Positions 11,733-21,908 of a stretch of DNA of 64,000 nt are shown here, piece by piece. This DNA comes from Amaranthus tricolor (Eukaryota > Streptophyta > Magnoliopsida > Caryophyllales > Amaranthaceae). The stretch's first letter is position 1. Each line of letters starts with the position of its first letter. A program made the translations under genes and the position numbers. Under the pieces are notes generated by a model that saw only the letters and a list, made by a program, of their open reading frames with translations, did no database searches and was not told where the DNA came from. The stretch spans positions 18,238,459 through 18,302,458 of the forward strand of contig NC_080051.1 in assembly GCF_026212465.1 (NCBI RefSeq). Reading direction: 5' to 3'.

Positions 11733-12124
11733 GGAAAAATTACCTAAAATAATCCAACCTATTCATGATTTTCCTACAATAATCTCACCTATTGATTAAC
11801 ACATGAATAATCCTAACTTTGAGCGGTATTTTCCTAGAGTAAACCCGGTGACCAGATGATTTGCTATAGCAAGTTTTATTTTTTTAAAAAAAGATAAATA
11901 AAAAAAATGTCGAAAAAAATGTAAATTTTCAAAATTTTTCTCTAATTTTAAATTAATTTTAAATTTATTTTTTTGGTGAATTACCTATTATAGCAGGTCA
12001 TCGGGTTACCCAAGTTTACTCTAGGCAAATACCCCTTAAAGTTAGGATTATTCATGGTTAATCAATAGGTGAGATTATTGTAGGAAAATTATAAAAAGAT
12101 TGGATTATTTTGAATAGTTTTTCC
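11733..12124. mobile_element. Mutator-type MITE, copy 1
   Basis: Ends GGAAAAATTACCTAAAATAA and GATTATTTTGAATAGTTTTT-CC are inverted repeats. Flanks TTTTATTTA (11724-11732) and TTTTATTAA (12125-12133) match at 8 of 9 positions, as expected for a 9-bp Mutator duplication. Internal mirrored blocks include GTTTACTCTAGG and CTATAGCAAG. The same family occurs at 12929-13364 and 38049-38488. Confidence 0.85.
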
Positions 12125-12928
12125 TTTTATTAATATGTTTCAATAACCGCAAACAGTGCATTTATATTATTTTATACGAGAGTTAACTAAGTACTACAAA
12201 TCCATATATTATTAGTTGATTCAAAATCTGTGAACTAAGAAAAAGTGAATGACTTCTGATATGCTATCTTTTTTCATCAAAAACCTCATTTTCGTATAAA
12301 AACATATTATTATATATTGCCTTGTTGAATAGTAGTTTAAATAATAGAGGGATCAATTTTATTGTATATTAGTATTTTGATTTTTTTCGTAAATTATAAG
12401 GTTCTATAAAATAGAATTAGAACAAGGACTCTAAAATTTACGAGACAGTCCAGATATGTACCCTTCATTTCTTAGCTTAGTCACCGTTTCCAGCTAGCTA
12501 AGTTATATGACAAGCATTTATGTGTTCAAATATGAAAGTGAAGTGGGTGTAGGACTGAGAAGAATGCTCGTACGAGGGCTGTGCTTTATTATTGTATTCT
12601 ACACTCTCATTCAAGCTAAGCTGCATTTAATTGAGAAAAGATATGAATTGATCCAAGGAATCCTTATCCAATTTTTTTGGTAAACGTACATTTGACCATA
12701 TTTATGTAGATTGAGATTTTATTTGTTTCATACTCTTCTTTAACAAGAAACAACCCTTGCTTTTGTAATGGACATGACTCTTTTGAGAGGGATGTGGATA
12801 TATTTATTGGGAGGGGTGGCTACGTGTTCCATCCTTTTTTCTTTATGTCTCAATTAAAAAATTTCTAGTCAATCATCGTAATTTTTAAAACACTATAAAA
12901 AGACAAAAAGAATGAATTATAAAATAAA

Positions 12929-13364
12929 GGAAAAATTACTCAGAATAATCCAATATTTTCATGATTTTCCAACAATAATTTCACCTATTGATTAATCATG
13001 AATAATTTCAACTTTAAGTTTTTTTCCTACAGTAAACTTGAGTAACCCGATGACCTGCTATAGAAGGTAATTCACCAAAAAAAGTAAACTAAAAATTAAT
13101 GTAAAATTAGAAAAAAAATTTATAATTCACATAAAAAATTTTGAATAATAAAAAGAAATCACAATTTTTTTTCAACATTTTCTAATCATTTTTTTCAACT
13201 TTTTATTCTAATTTATCTTTTTATAAAAATAAAACTTGCTATAGCAAGTCATCAGGTTACCGGGTTTACTCTAGGAAAATACACTACAAAGTAGAGATTA
13301 TTCATGGTTAATCAATAGATGATATTATTGTATAAAAAGATTGGATTATTCTAGGTAATTTTCC
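12929..13364. mobile_element. Mutator-type MITE, copy 2
   Basis: Ends GGAAAAATTACTCAGAATAA and ATTATTCTAGGTAATTTTCC. A perfect 9-bp direct repeat TAAAATAAA flanks it at 12920-12928 and 13365-13373. It has no open frame. The perfect duplication fixes both the boundaries and the superfamily. Confidence 0.92.
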
Positions 13365-13373
13365 TAAAATAAA

Positions 13374-13799
13374 CAAACCAACAAAGATAAATTAAAATAA
13401 CAAAACTTTAGACCAATCAAATCCCACCACATAATGGTGATTTGTTAACCTCACAAATAACCGTTATTTACTAAGACCTTCTATGTCCTAATTAGTTATT
13501 CTTTTTATCTATCTTTGTTTTGTTATTGTTTTATTTGTTTTTTATTCATTTATTTTATCTCTAATGGTTCTGTTGATCTAGATCAACTTGTGCTTTTTGC
13601 TAATAACATTTTTATGCGGTCTTGGTATCGCTCATTCCTATCTTTAGAGGGCGCTCTTTATTTAGGGTACTTAACTACACGCATTTCTATTTACCCACTC
13701 TTTAAAGGGGCTATGGCTTGAGTATAATCTATTCTAATACCTTCCTTTGGACTCTGACTTTGCACGGGTATCCTACATTGAAGACTAAGACTAGGTGCT
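13374..13799. other. Unassigned stretch before CACTA fragment
   Basis: Open frame 13515-13721 (68 codons) gives no recognisable domain. The interval 13560-13790 is less AT-rich than its surroundings and could be the decayed continuation of the CACTA transposase on the other strand. I cannot show this. Confidence 0.4.
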
Positions 13800-14045
13800 A
13801 CATGTATAGAAAGTTTAAGGAAGTGATGTAGACGAGCAATTTCATTTGATGTTCTCTTATTTCATTTGGTTCCTTATAACAACAATTTTTACACTTTTTA
13901 CAAGGACATCTAATCTTAGAACTCATGCTATTTTTACGAGCAAAATCTAAAATCTCTTCCAACCCTCTCATAAATCTTAAACTAAACTTTTTATTTTTTC
14001 ATCAGTTGTACATCCAACTTCTTTCTTGTCTGACATTCATTTTTA
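13800..14045 (-). pseudogene. Decayed N-terminal domain of a CACTA transposase (Transpos_assoc)
   Basis: On the minus strand from 14045 a short ATG frame is followed by stops. It continues with FMRGLEEILDFARKNSMSSK and IRCPCKKCKN. The CPCKKCKN zinc-ligand block preceded by a F-x-x-FA segment is the hallmark of the Transpos_assoc domain at the N-terminus of TNP2-type CACTA proteins. At least two stops lie in the first 20 codons and the C-terminal HL...GF part is not recognisable. Position and strand fit the CACTA whose 5' end is at 20571: terminus, subterminal repeats, then this first coding exon. The rest of the transposase is absent from the window. Confidence 0.65.
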
Positions 14046-14440
14046 ACACCTATAAATGATAATAATATAATTATTTTAATATGTTATTAACGCAGATTAA
14101 TAACAACAAAAATAAAATATAAAATAATAAAAACATATAATTAAAAATAACTCATGTAAATAAAAAAAATATATAATATTTACTTAATAAAAAATTAAAG
14201 CAAACTAATCACAAAAAAAAATATAAAATAATAAAAATGTACAAAACAACTCATGTAAATAAAAATATATAATAAATAATAAAATTTAAGCAAACTAAAT
14301 AATAATAAAATAATAAATTATGCACTAAATAATAATAAAATAATAAAATTAAGCATTAACCTTTGTTAACCCCGCTTTGCTTTCGTTTTCAAAATATAAC
14401 AATGTATAACAATGTTACGTCCTGTTTATTAATACAAAAT
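14046..14440. other. Very AT-rich spacer, probably CACTA 5' leader or intron
   Basis: This is low-complexity AATAATAAAAT-type sequence between the Transpos_assoc remnant and the GC-richer subterminal repeats. There is no gene. Confidence 0.4.
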
Positions 14441-14693
14441 ATAGCGACAACACAACGACAAAAAACCATCGCCATTTTGAATTCAAAATTCAAAAAATAG
14501 CTGCAGAAAATGGCGACGAGCTCGCTACCAAAAATGGTCGTCGCCAAAGTAAAAAAAAAAAATAAAAATAAAGCATCAGAATTAGTGTTGCGCGGGCTAC
14601 CACCAGGTGTCGTCGCCTATTGCTGGTCCCAAAAAAAGAAAGTTGTTTGAAGCCTTGCGACGTACTGGCGACCACTTTGTGCCGTTGCCCTTT
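14441..14693 (-). repeat. CACTA subterminal repeats, part separated by the gypsy insertion
   Basis: Repeated short motifs such as CCATCGCCA, GCGACGA, GTCGTCGCC and CCGTTGCCC occur in both orientations. They match the motif set at 20403-20560 (GCCATCGCTA, GGCAACGACA, CGTTGCCC). The gypsy LTR starts immediately after at 14694. Confidence 0.7.
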
Positions 14694-17336
14694 TGTAACA
14701 CCCCTGAATTTCAGACCCTTCAAGGGTGTCACTTGTAGAAATAAATAATTATTTAAATAGGAAGAAAGAAAGAGATGACGTTTGAAAATCTTGTCAAACA
14801 AAATCCTACGGAAATTTCGGCAGCATCTGCCCTGAAATTTGACGCGCCGAAGATTTAGACAAACGATAAATCATCATAATGAAGAGGCATCAATGGCCTC
14901 GTAACAGAATCACGGCGGAAAGGTCATCGCCAAAACCTCTGTCGACATGCTAAGCATGGATCGTGGTTCCCATGTAAACACTTGGATTTTCCAAGCAAAA
15001 AGATAATCCACTGTACAAGCCATTCAAGATACTAAAACAAAATATAAAATGATATAAATCTTTGCAGCGGAACGAATTACATCAAAAGGAGGACTCATGC
15101 CTCAACCAAAACATACACCCTTTCAATTCGAAATCACATGTAGCGTCAAAAATGGTTCGAACAGGGCACGCGTCAAGGTTCTCACTCGATTCCCCCCCAT
15201 ATGCAATGCAAGGAAACTCCAAAACCTGCAAGACCTATCTACAACGCCCCTGCTGCTCAACGTAAAGTCATAGACCAAACGTGTCATAGCAGGGCCATCA
15301 GAGACAAGCCGTCAACAAGGAAACAAGCAGTACACGTCAGTATCTAGCAACAAGTTATATATGCAACCAACAATCAATTCAACAAACGAGGGAAGAAAGA
15401 CACTCCAATGTATAAAAATCTACTCCAACCATTCCTCACTTCTGTGCACTTCTCAATGCCTTCACCATTTTCTATTTCTTCCTTAATTCCACGTATCATC
15501 TTTTGTGACTAGAGGCCACCATATTGGGGTTTGCAAGACCCACATGGCAACACCTCAGCCAAGGGCGGTGACGGCCATGCCGGCGCCCAATGGCAAAGTA
15601 TGATCATACCCCCGTACAGCGACCATATATAGATGATCCATGCCTCCGGGAACTAAACCAACTGGGGTACCAATCCAGTGGAGTCACAGTAACATCCAAC
15701 TTAATATCTCATCAATAAGGGACTCATTCCCATTCCATCTCATATAATCCAACATTTTACTCTCGCGATATCAGAACTCAATCTCTACCATCTTTACAAC
15801 TGATTTCCACTTGTAACACAAACTTAGCAGTATTTAAATAGCAAATCATATTCAACCTAGCTCGTATAATATTATCACGCAAGGAAAATATATTGAAGAT
15901 GCATGCAAGAATCAGTTACTGCGTGTACTTACCTGCAAGCGTCACTGCACGACCACAAGTTACGAAAATCACCCAACTAAGGGTCTACTTTCCTCTTATA
16001 AACTGGGAACCTATACAAGTTGGGAATAGAACTTATAAGTTCTCTTAACTACTTTGGTATACCAGCAAGAAACCAAGTAACCACTATCATCCATTCACGA
16101 CAAGTTTTCAATTACTTCTAGCACGTACGCATCTCATTCAACATCAAGCATAATCGTCAATTTAACAATAACACAAGTTTTTCCATCGGAAAAGAATAAA
16201 AGGATCATGTCGACTGTTTCACTACGCCAACTAACTTTGAGTTATAACGGTTCACATCATCTTAATATAAGGCGACGATTCACACTTAATGTTGATGTAG
16301 AGCTAATATGACGACAACGACGAGTCTTAAAGTTATCACATCACAGCATCATTCATTATATTCTCTAAGGTTAGAAAGAACTAAAAATCAAGCATCATAA
16401 CAAGTAGCTTTAATAATTCTCAAAGTTGACACTATGTTCATAGCCTTACTAATATCATTTAATTATACTTCGATAATCTAACGAGGGCACTTGTAATCAA
16501 CATTAATAATTTCTTTTACTTCAACAAGGCCAATTAAGACTACCATGCCTAACAAAACTCCCATACTCAACACAAATAAGGTTACTCATTACTAAGACAC
16601 CATCAAAATAGTATACTACCATTATTTTCATTCATACTTCAAACTCTAAATCAAAAATATTTTCAATTCATCAAACATACTCTTACCCACAAAAAGATTC
16701 TATGAAAATAATACAAAGCTCAACACTATTTATTTATATTTCTAAAACATAATTCATGAATGCATTCAAATCACAAATCTAATTATCACTCACAGCAAGA
16801 TTTAATAACCATCATACAAAGTTTAACACTTTTCATCCATATTTCGAAAACCCAATTCATATACATTCAAGTCATCAATCAACTTTCTACCCACAACAAG
16901 ATTCAATGAAAAATCATACAAATTTAACACCAAGTTCATAAACTTAGTAAAAATTCTGATTGGAAACTAGCAAAATTACTTAGAGTGAACTTGAGAGGGC
17001 TTACAATGGGGTAATTAGAAAGGAGTGAAGACTAGACGGTTAACACCACGCATCTAGACCGTGGCGGCTGCTGGCGATTGTGGAGAAGGCAGCGGTCGTG
17101 GCTGCTGCTGGCGAGACGCAGCGAGGGAGGAGGAGAGTGTGCTGTGGCTGCTGCTTGCGTGGGGAAAGAAAACGCAGCCCTAGCTGCTGCTGTTGGGAAG
17201 GAGGGGAGGCGCGGCTGGTGGAAAGGGAGGAGGCACGGCTGGGGGAAAAAGGGGATTGAGAGAAAGAGAGAAAGAAGAAGAGGGAAGAGGAAGACGGCTT
17301 GTCTTCAGTGTTAGGGTTTCGTGGTCTTTAACACCG

Positions 17337-17381
<45 letters not shown>

Positions 17382-17647
17382 CTCGGTTCATTTTGTTGCG
17401 AGATCCAATTAAGAGACTCACCTTCGCGGCCTCACACATTTTAATAAAATAATCATTTTGATTCGAACCTCTTTATTTGAGAAATCGTAACTGTATTTTT
17501 AGTATATATATATAAGTCGACATTTAAATCCGTATGTGAAAGAAATTTATTAAAGCTAATTCGAAAATAATTAAATAATAATTGTAAAATCTTTAAAAAC
17601 CATTAAAATATTAAATAATTACGTAATTAAAATCTCGGGGTGTTACA
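14694..17647 (-). repeat. 3' LTR of the gypsy element (2954 bp)
   Basis: The minus strand begins TGTAACACCCCGAGATTTTA at 17647 and ends AGGGGTGTTACA at 14694. Both termini equal those of the solo LTR 22288-25741 (TGTAACACCCCGAG ... CAGGGGTGTTACA). Open frames inside it (15062-15265, 17078-17444) are GC-rich or low complexity and have no recognisable product. It includes a pure T run of about 35 bases at 17345-17379. Confidence 0.92.
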
Positions 17648-18032
17648 GACTACCCCCCTTAAAAGGAGTTTCGTCCCCGAAACTAGCGCACCCAAGGTAC
17701 TAATTGAGAAAATTTATATTTCTAATAACTCAAGAAGGTGTCTTAACGATTTTAAGCCTAAGGAATTATCTCAAGGATCGTGACCTTATTGACACTATTA
17801 TACTCACTCTTATCCAAATATTCATGCATATTTTGTTCCGAGCATTCATAGTCCTCTAAATTAACTCGACACCCAAACAAAGCATGTAAATGTCACACAA
17901 TTAACTTAACATAATCAATCAAAAGCATGTAAAAAAATCAAAAGCATGCAATTTTCTAATAGGTCGGTATCATAGAGGAGGAAATGCATGCAAACGCGCG
18001 AAGTTCTATCACATTCTACCCCCCTTAAAGAC
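17648..18032 (-). other. Gypsy 3' untranslated region with polypurine tract
   Basis: On the minus strand, downstream of the pol stop, AAGGGGGGTAGTC lies directly against the LTR start at 17647, where a polypurine tract that primes plus-strand DNA should be. A second AAGGGGGGTAGA is at about 18015-18030. Nothing else is coded here. Confidence 0.6.
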
Positions 18033-20402
18033 TTAGTTACGACCCCGTAACTTACTAACCTCAAGAAAAAGGTGCGGGTATTTCTCACGCATGGAATCTT
18101 CAGTTTCCCACGTTGCCTCCTGTGTGCGCTGGTTAGCCCATAGAACTTTCACCATCTTTATATCTTTTCTCCTCGTACTACGCACCTTAGAATCTAAGAT
18201 CTTGATAGGTTTCTCTTCATAAGATAAATTTTCATCCAGATCTAAGGGTTCGGGATCTAGCACATGAGATTTATCGGGAACATATCTCTTCAACTGCGAA
18301 ATGTGAAACACATCATGCACCTTACCCAACTCATTGGGTAATGCTAGTCTGTAAGCGACCTTTCCTACCTTCTCTGTGATCTCATAAGGTCCTATAAACT
18401 TGGGGCTCAACTTCCCCCTCTTGCCAAACCTCATGACTCCCTTCATTGGTGAAACTCTCAATAACACATAATCCCCTACGGCGAACTCATCAGGTCTCCT
18501 CTTAAGATCTGCGTAGGACTTTTGTCGATCCTGGGCCGCCTTAAGTCTTTCTCGAATCATTTTTACCTGATCAGTCATCTCCTCTAACATAGCCGGTCCT
18601 AGAGTAACAGATTCACTGAAATCGTCCCAACATACAGGATTACGACAACGACGACCATACAGAGCCTCAAAAGGTGCCATCTGGATGCTTGCCTGGTAAC
18701 TATTGTTGTATGAAAATTCCACCATATCTAGGCACTCATCCCAAGATCCTTGCCTATCCAAGGCTACGGCTCTCAACATATCTTCAAGAGTCCGATTAGT
18801 GCGCTCGGTCTGTCCATCAGTGGCAGGGTGAAAAGATGTGCTTCTTAGAAGTTCTGTTCCCAGAGCTGCTTGAAAAGCCTCCCAAAATTTTGACACATAC
18901 CTAGTATCACGGTCAGAAACTATAGATCTAGGGACACCATGGTATCGCACAACATTTTTAAGGTAAGCTCGAGCCAACTGATCCATACTCCATTGATTAT
19001 TCATCGGAATGAATCTTGCACTCTTGGTGAGTCTATCAACGATCACCCATAACGTGTCATTTCCTGACCTAGTTCTCGGTAAACCCAAAACAAAGTCCAT
19101 TGATATGTCATCCCATTTCCATACAGGAATATCCAAGGGTTGGAGTAAACCTGCAGGTCTCTTATGTTCACTTTTGACCTTTTGACATGTCAGACACCTG
19201 GAAACAAACTCAGCAATATCTCTTTTCATCTTAGGCCACCAGAATGTTTGCTTCAGATCTCGATACATTTTATCTCCCCCCGGGTGGACGGAATACATCG
19301 AACCATGAGCCTCTGATAAGATTTTATCCTTGAGCTCTGCACAAGAAGAGGGTACACACCATCTACCCTTGTATCGAATGCTACCATCCTCGAATATTGT
19401 GAATCCTTCAGCTTTTCCTTCTTTAACCTGCTCCCTCGTTTTTTCCAATAAGGAGTCACTCACTTGATGTGTTAAAATTTCTTCAAAAATTGAGGGTCGA
19501 ATTGATAAGGCTGTTAATCTGGACCTCAGCTCCCCGTGCTGCACAATCTCGAGGTTCAACTTTTCCATGTCTCTTTGCAACTCTCTAGGAATAGTCAAGG
19601 TAGCTACGGAATGATTGGTCTTTCTACTTAGAGCATCGGCTACCATGTTCGCCCTACCCTCATGGTAATTAAACTCCACGTCATAGTCGTTAATCAACTC
19701 TAGCCATCTTCGCTACCTCATGTTCAAATTTTGTTGCGTATACAAGTATCGCAAACTCTGATGATCAGTGTAGATCTTGCACTTTACTCCATACAAGTAA
19801 TGTCTCCAAATTTTCAAAGCAAAGACAATGGCTGCTAGCTCCAGGTCGTGAGTTGGGTAATTGACTTCATGTGGTTTTAGTTGTCTGGATGCATACGCGA
19901 CCACTTTCCTATTTTGCATCAATACACATCCCAACCCATACTTCGATGCATCACTATACACAAGGTACTCAAGGGTGCTATCTGGAAGAGTAAGCACGGG
20001 TGCGGTAGTCAACCTGTCCTTTAAGGTTTGGAAAGCCAACTCGCACTCTTTAGACCATTCGAATTTCTTGTCTTTCTTCATCAAGTTGGTCATAGGGCGG
20101 GCGATCTTTGAGAAATCCTTCACAAATCTCCTATAGTAACCAGCTAAACCCAAAAAGCTCCTTACTTCAGTCACATTCTTCGGTGCAGGCCAATCTCTCA
20201 CCGCCTCAATTTTTGCGGGATCAACGGCAACTCCTTCTTTGGACACAAAATGCCCAAGGAACGAAACCTTCTCGAGCCAAAATTCACACTTTGAAAACTT
20301 CGCGTACAACTTATTGTCTCGGAGTAATTGCAACACCTTCCTCAAGTGTTGTTCGTGTTCCACCCTATCTCTCGAATACACCAAAATGTCATCAATAAAC
20401 AA
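18033..20402 (-). pseudogene. Gypsy pol fragment: RT end, RNase H, integrase, chromodomain-like tail
   Basis: The minus strand encodes a continuous polyprotein tail in one frame, broken by one stop. The first segment (20402-19713) starts inside reverse transcriptase at the catalytic FIDDILVYS motif, then RT connection ([19 protein letters not shown]) and RNase H ([23 protein letters not shown]). A TAG at 19713-19715 falls after NLNMR, where Gln is usual. The second segment (19712-18033) gives the RNase H end (VADALSRK), the H-H-C-C integrase finger (HPGGDKMYRDLK, CLTCQKVK), the integrase core with its Asp, Asp, Glu (MDFVLGLP, SDRDTRYVSKFW, TDGQTERTNRTLEDML), the GPYEI region and a chromodomain-like end (EATWETEDSMREKYPHLF). 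The C-terminal layout suggests the Tekay/Del clade. It is inactive: the 5' half is deleted and the frame has a stop. Confidence 0.93.
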
Positions 20403-20491
20403 TAGGCAACGACATTTTCAAAGCCATCGCTATCCCAAGCCATCGCTATCCCGTCGCCAGTCTCCAATAAACAATAGGCAACGACATTTTC
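20393..20491. repeat. 72-bp-spaced direct repeat at the gypsy/CACTA junction
   Basis: CAATAAACAATAGGCAACGA followed by CATTTTC occurs at 20393-20419 and again at 20465-20491. The first copy begins in gypsy pol sequence (the FIDD codons) and runs into CACTA subterminal sequence. Confidence 0.9.
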
Positions 20492-20551
20492 GACGCCAGT
20501 CCGTTGCCCTTGGCGATGACTACTTAACCGTCACTTTTTGGCCATCGCTAT

Positions 20552-20571
20552 TTCAACACTTCTTTGTAGTG
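20552..20571 (-). repeat. CACTA terminal inverted repeat, second family
   Basis: The minus strand from 20571 starts CACTACAAAGAAGTG. Plus-strand bases 20572-20574 (ATT) would be the 3-bp target duplication. Confidence 0.8.
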
Positions 20572-20776
20572 ATTTATTTTAGGAAAATACTTAAATTATA
20601 TGTGTTGATTGTTACCACGCATTTTTGTCGGACAAGAATTAAGTGATTATATTATTAAGTTTAATTAGCAAAATTAATAATAAATAAGGCATAAATCAAA
20701 TAATTTTTAAAATAATTTCAATTACTAATATAATGCCTTTTTAATCGATCAATCACTAAATTTATATTACAAACAA

Positions 20777-21200
20777 GGGAAAAATGTCAGAAAGTACCTA
20801 ACAAATTTTTTTTTCCAAAAAGTACCTAATAAAATTTTTTCTTTTCCAAAGAGTACGAATTAACGTTTTCCTTTAGTTGACCGTCAAATGTAACGGTTGA
20901 CTGGTCAAAATCAAAAATTCTTCTTCCTCATCTTCAATTTCTTTTCCAATTCAATTTTCTCACTGTCTTCTTCCTCTACTTTTTACTTAAAATCAAAATT
21001 AAATTGGAAAAGAAATTGAGGATAAGGAAGAAGAGTTTTCGGTGCCAGTCAACCATTAAATTTAACGGTCAATTGAAGGAAAGCGTTACTTGGTACTCTT
21101 TGGTAAATAAAAAATTTTATTAGGTATTTTTTGGCAAAACTTTTTTATTAGGCACTTTTTGGAAAAAAGAAATTATTAGGTACTTTCTGACAAGTTTTCC
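20777..21200. mobile_element. Foldback Mutator-type MITE (424 bp)
   Basis: A perfect 9-bp direct repeat TACAAACAA lies at 20768-20776 and 21201-21209. The ends GGGAAAAATGTCAGAAAGTA and TACTTTCTGACAAGTTTTCC are inverted repeats, and the pairing continues through most of the element (TTGACCGTCAAATGTAACGG against CCATTAAATTTAACGGTCAA, then GAAGAAT-type arms), so the single strand would fold almost end to end. It has no coding capacity. The 9-bp duplication places it with Mutator. Confidence 0.93.
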
Positions 21201-21270
21201 TACAAACAATTCAATCAAGTAAAATTATTCTGCATATAATCTGGATGCTTCAATTCTCTCTTAATAATAT

Positions 21271-21832
21271 TGTTAAGGATGTATCCCTTTCATATGAAAT
21301 GCTTAAAATACCCTTGGTCAAAGGTTAATATCAAAAGTCAATATTAGCAATCAAGTCAACATTTTAGTTGAGGTCCACGTCATCAGTCTGCCTCACTCCA
21401 TTATCATACAGTAACCTCCTACTTTCATGAACTGATGACACTTTCCAAAGTAAGCGCCCATTACTCCAGGCAACTGCTGTCCACCATGTCACTTCCATGA
21501 CCATGTTCTCCATAAGGCAGTACTATTAAGGTAACCAACCAACAATTGTAACTCCTATGGCAGAATCATTATATATACTTCATTAATCTACTCAAATCAA
21601 GTTACACAATCTTACTCTCACACTTATACTTGTATTTACCCCTTACATTTATCTTTCTCGGTTTAACTTAAGCATTGGAGAGGCTTTTGGGGATATCAGC
21701 CCCCTCGTTTAGTCTTTCTTTGTAGTTGTAGGGACTCCATCTACGGTGATCAGATCACCTTACATTCCTTAATTTGCAGGTACTTCCTACTTAAAGTCCC
21801 TTTATAAATTCGACCGTTTCTTAGCAGATACA
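21271..21832 (+). mobile_element. Solo LTR, family A (562 bp)
   Basis: It starts TGTTAAGGATGTATCCC and ends TTAGCAGATACA, flanked by a perfect 5-bp duplication AATAT (21266-21270 and 21833-21837). No internal region adjoins it. The downstream LTR at 21909-25940 is a second copy of the same family. Strand is arbitrary beyond the TG...CA reading. Confidence 0.92.
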
Positions 21833-21908
21833 AATATAATTTATTGCTAATATAACTTCACATTATATGAAAAATCAAATTATATGCGCAAGATTCCAGA
21901 TTTATTAT

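Larger units (their letters stand above)
14694..20402 (-). mobile_element. 5'-truncated Ty3-gypsy retrotransposon (Tekay/Del-like chromovirus)
   Basis: In minus orientation the order is pol fragment (20402-18033), untranslated region with a G-rich tract next to the LTR (17648-17660), and 3' LTR (14694-17647). The 5' LTR, primer-binding site, gag, protease and most of reverse transcriptase are missing. The break at about 20393-20402 lies in an 8-base identity with the CACTA sequence it joins. A solo LTR of the same family is at 22288-25741. Confidence 0.9.
13800..20571 (-). mobile_element. CACTA element of a second family, 5' part, with nested gypsy
   Basis: The 5' terminus at 20571 reads CACTACAAAGAAGTGTTGAA on the minus strand, the canonical CACTACAAAG start. 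It is followed by GCGATGG-type subterminal repeats that continue on the far side of the gypsy insertion, then the Transpos_assoc remnant at 14045-13800. The left part and 3' end are missing. The left limit given is only the last recognisable piece. Confidence 0.75.

Noticed and set aside
17078..17444. Gly/Arg-rich overlapping frames that could look like an RNA-binding protein
   Set aside because: They are within the gypsy LTR, on GC-rich low-complexity sequence, with a T run. A GC-rich stretch is in a similar place in the solo LTR (22604-22880).
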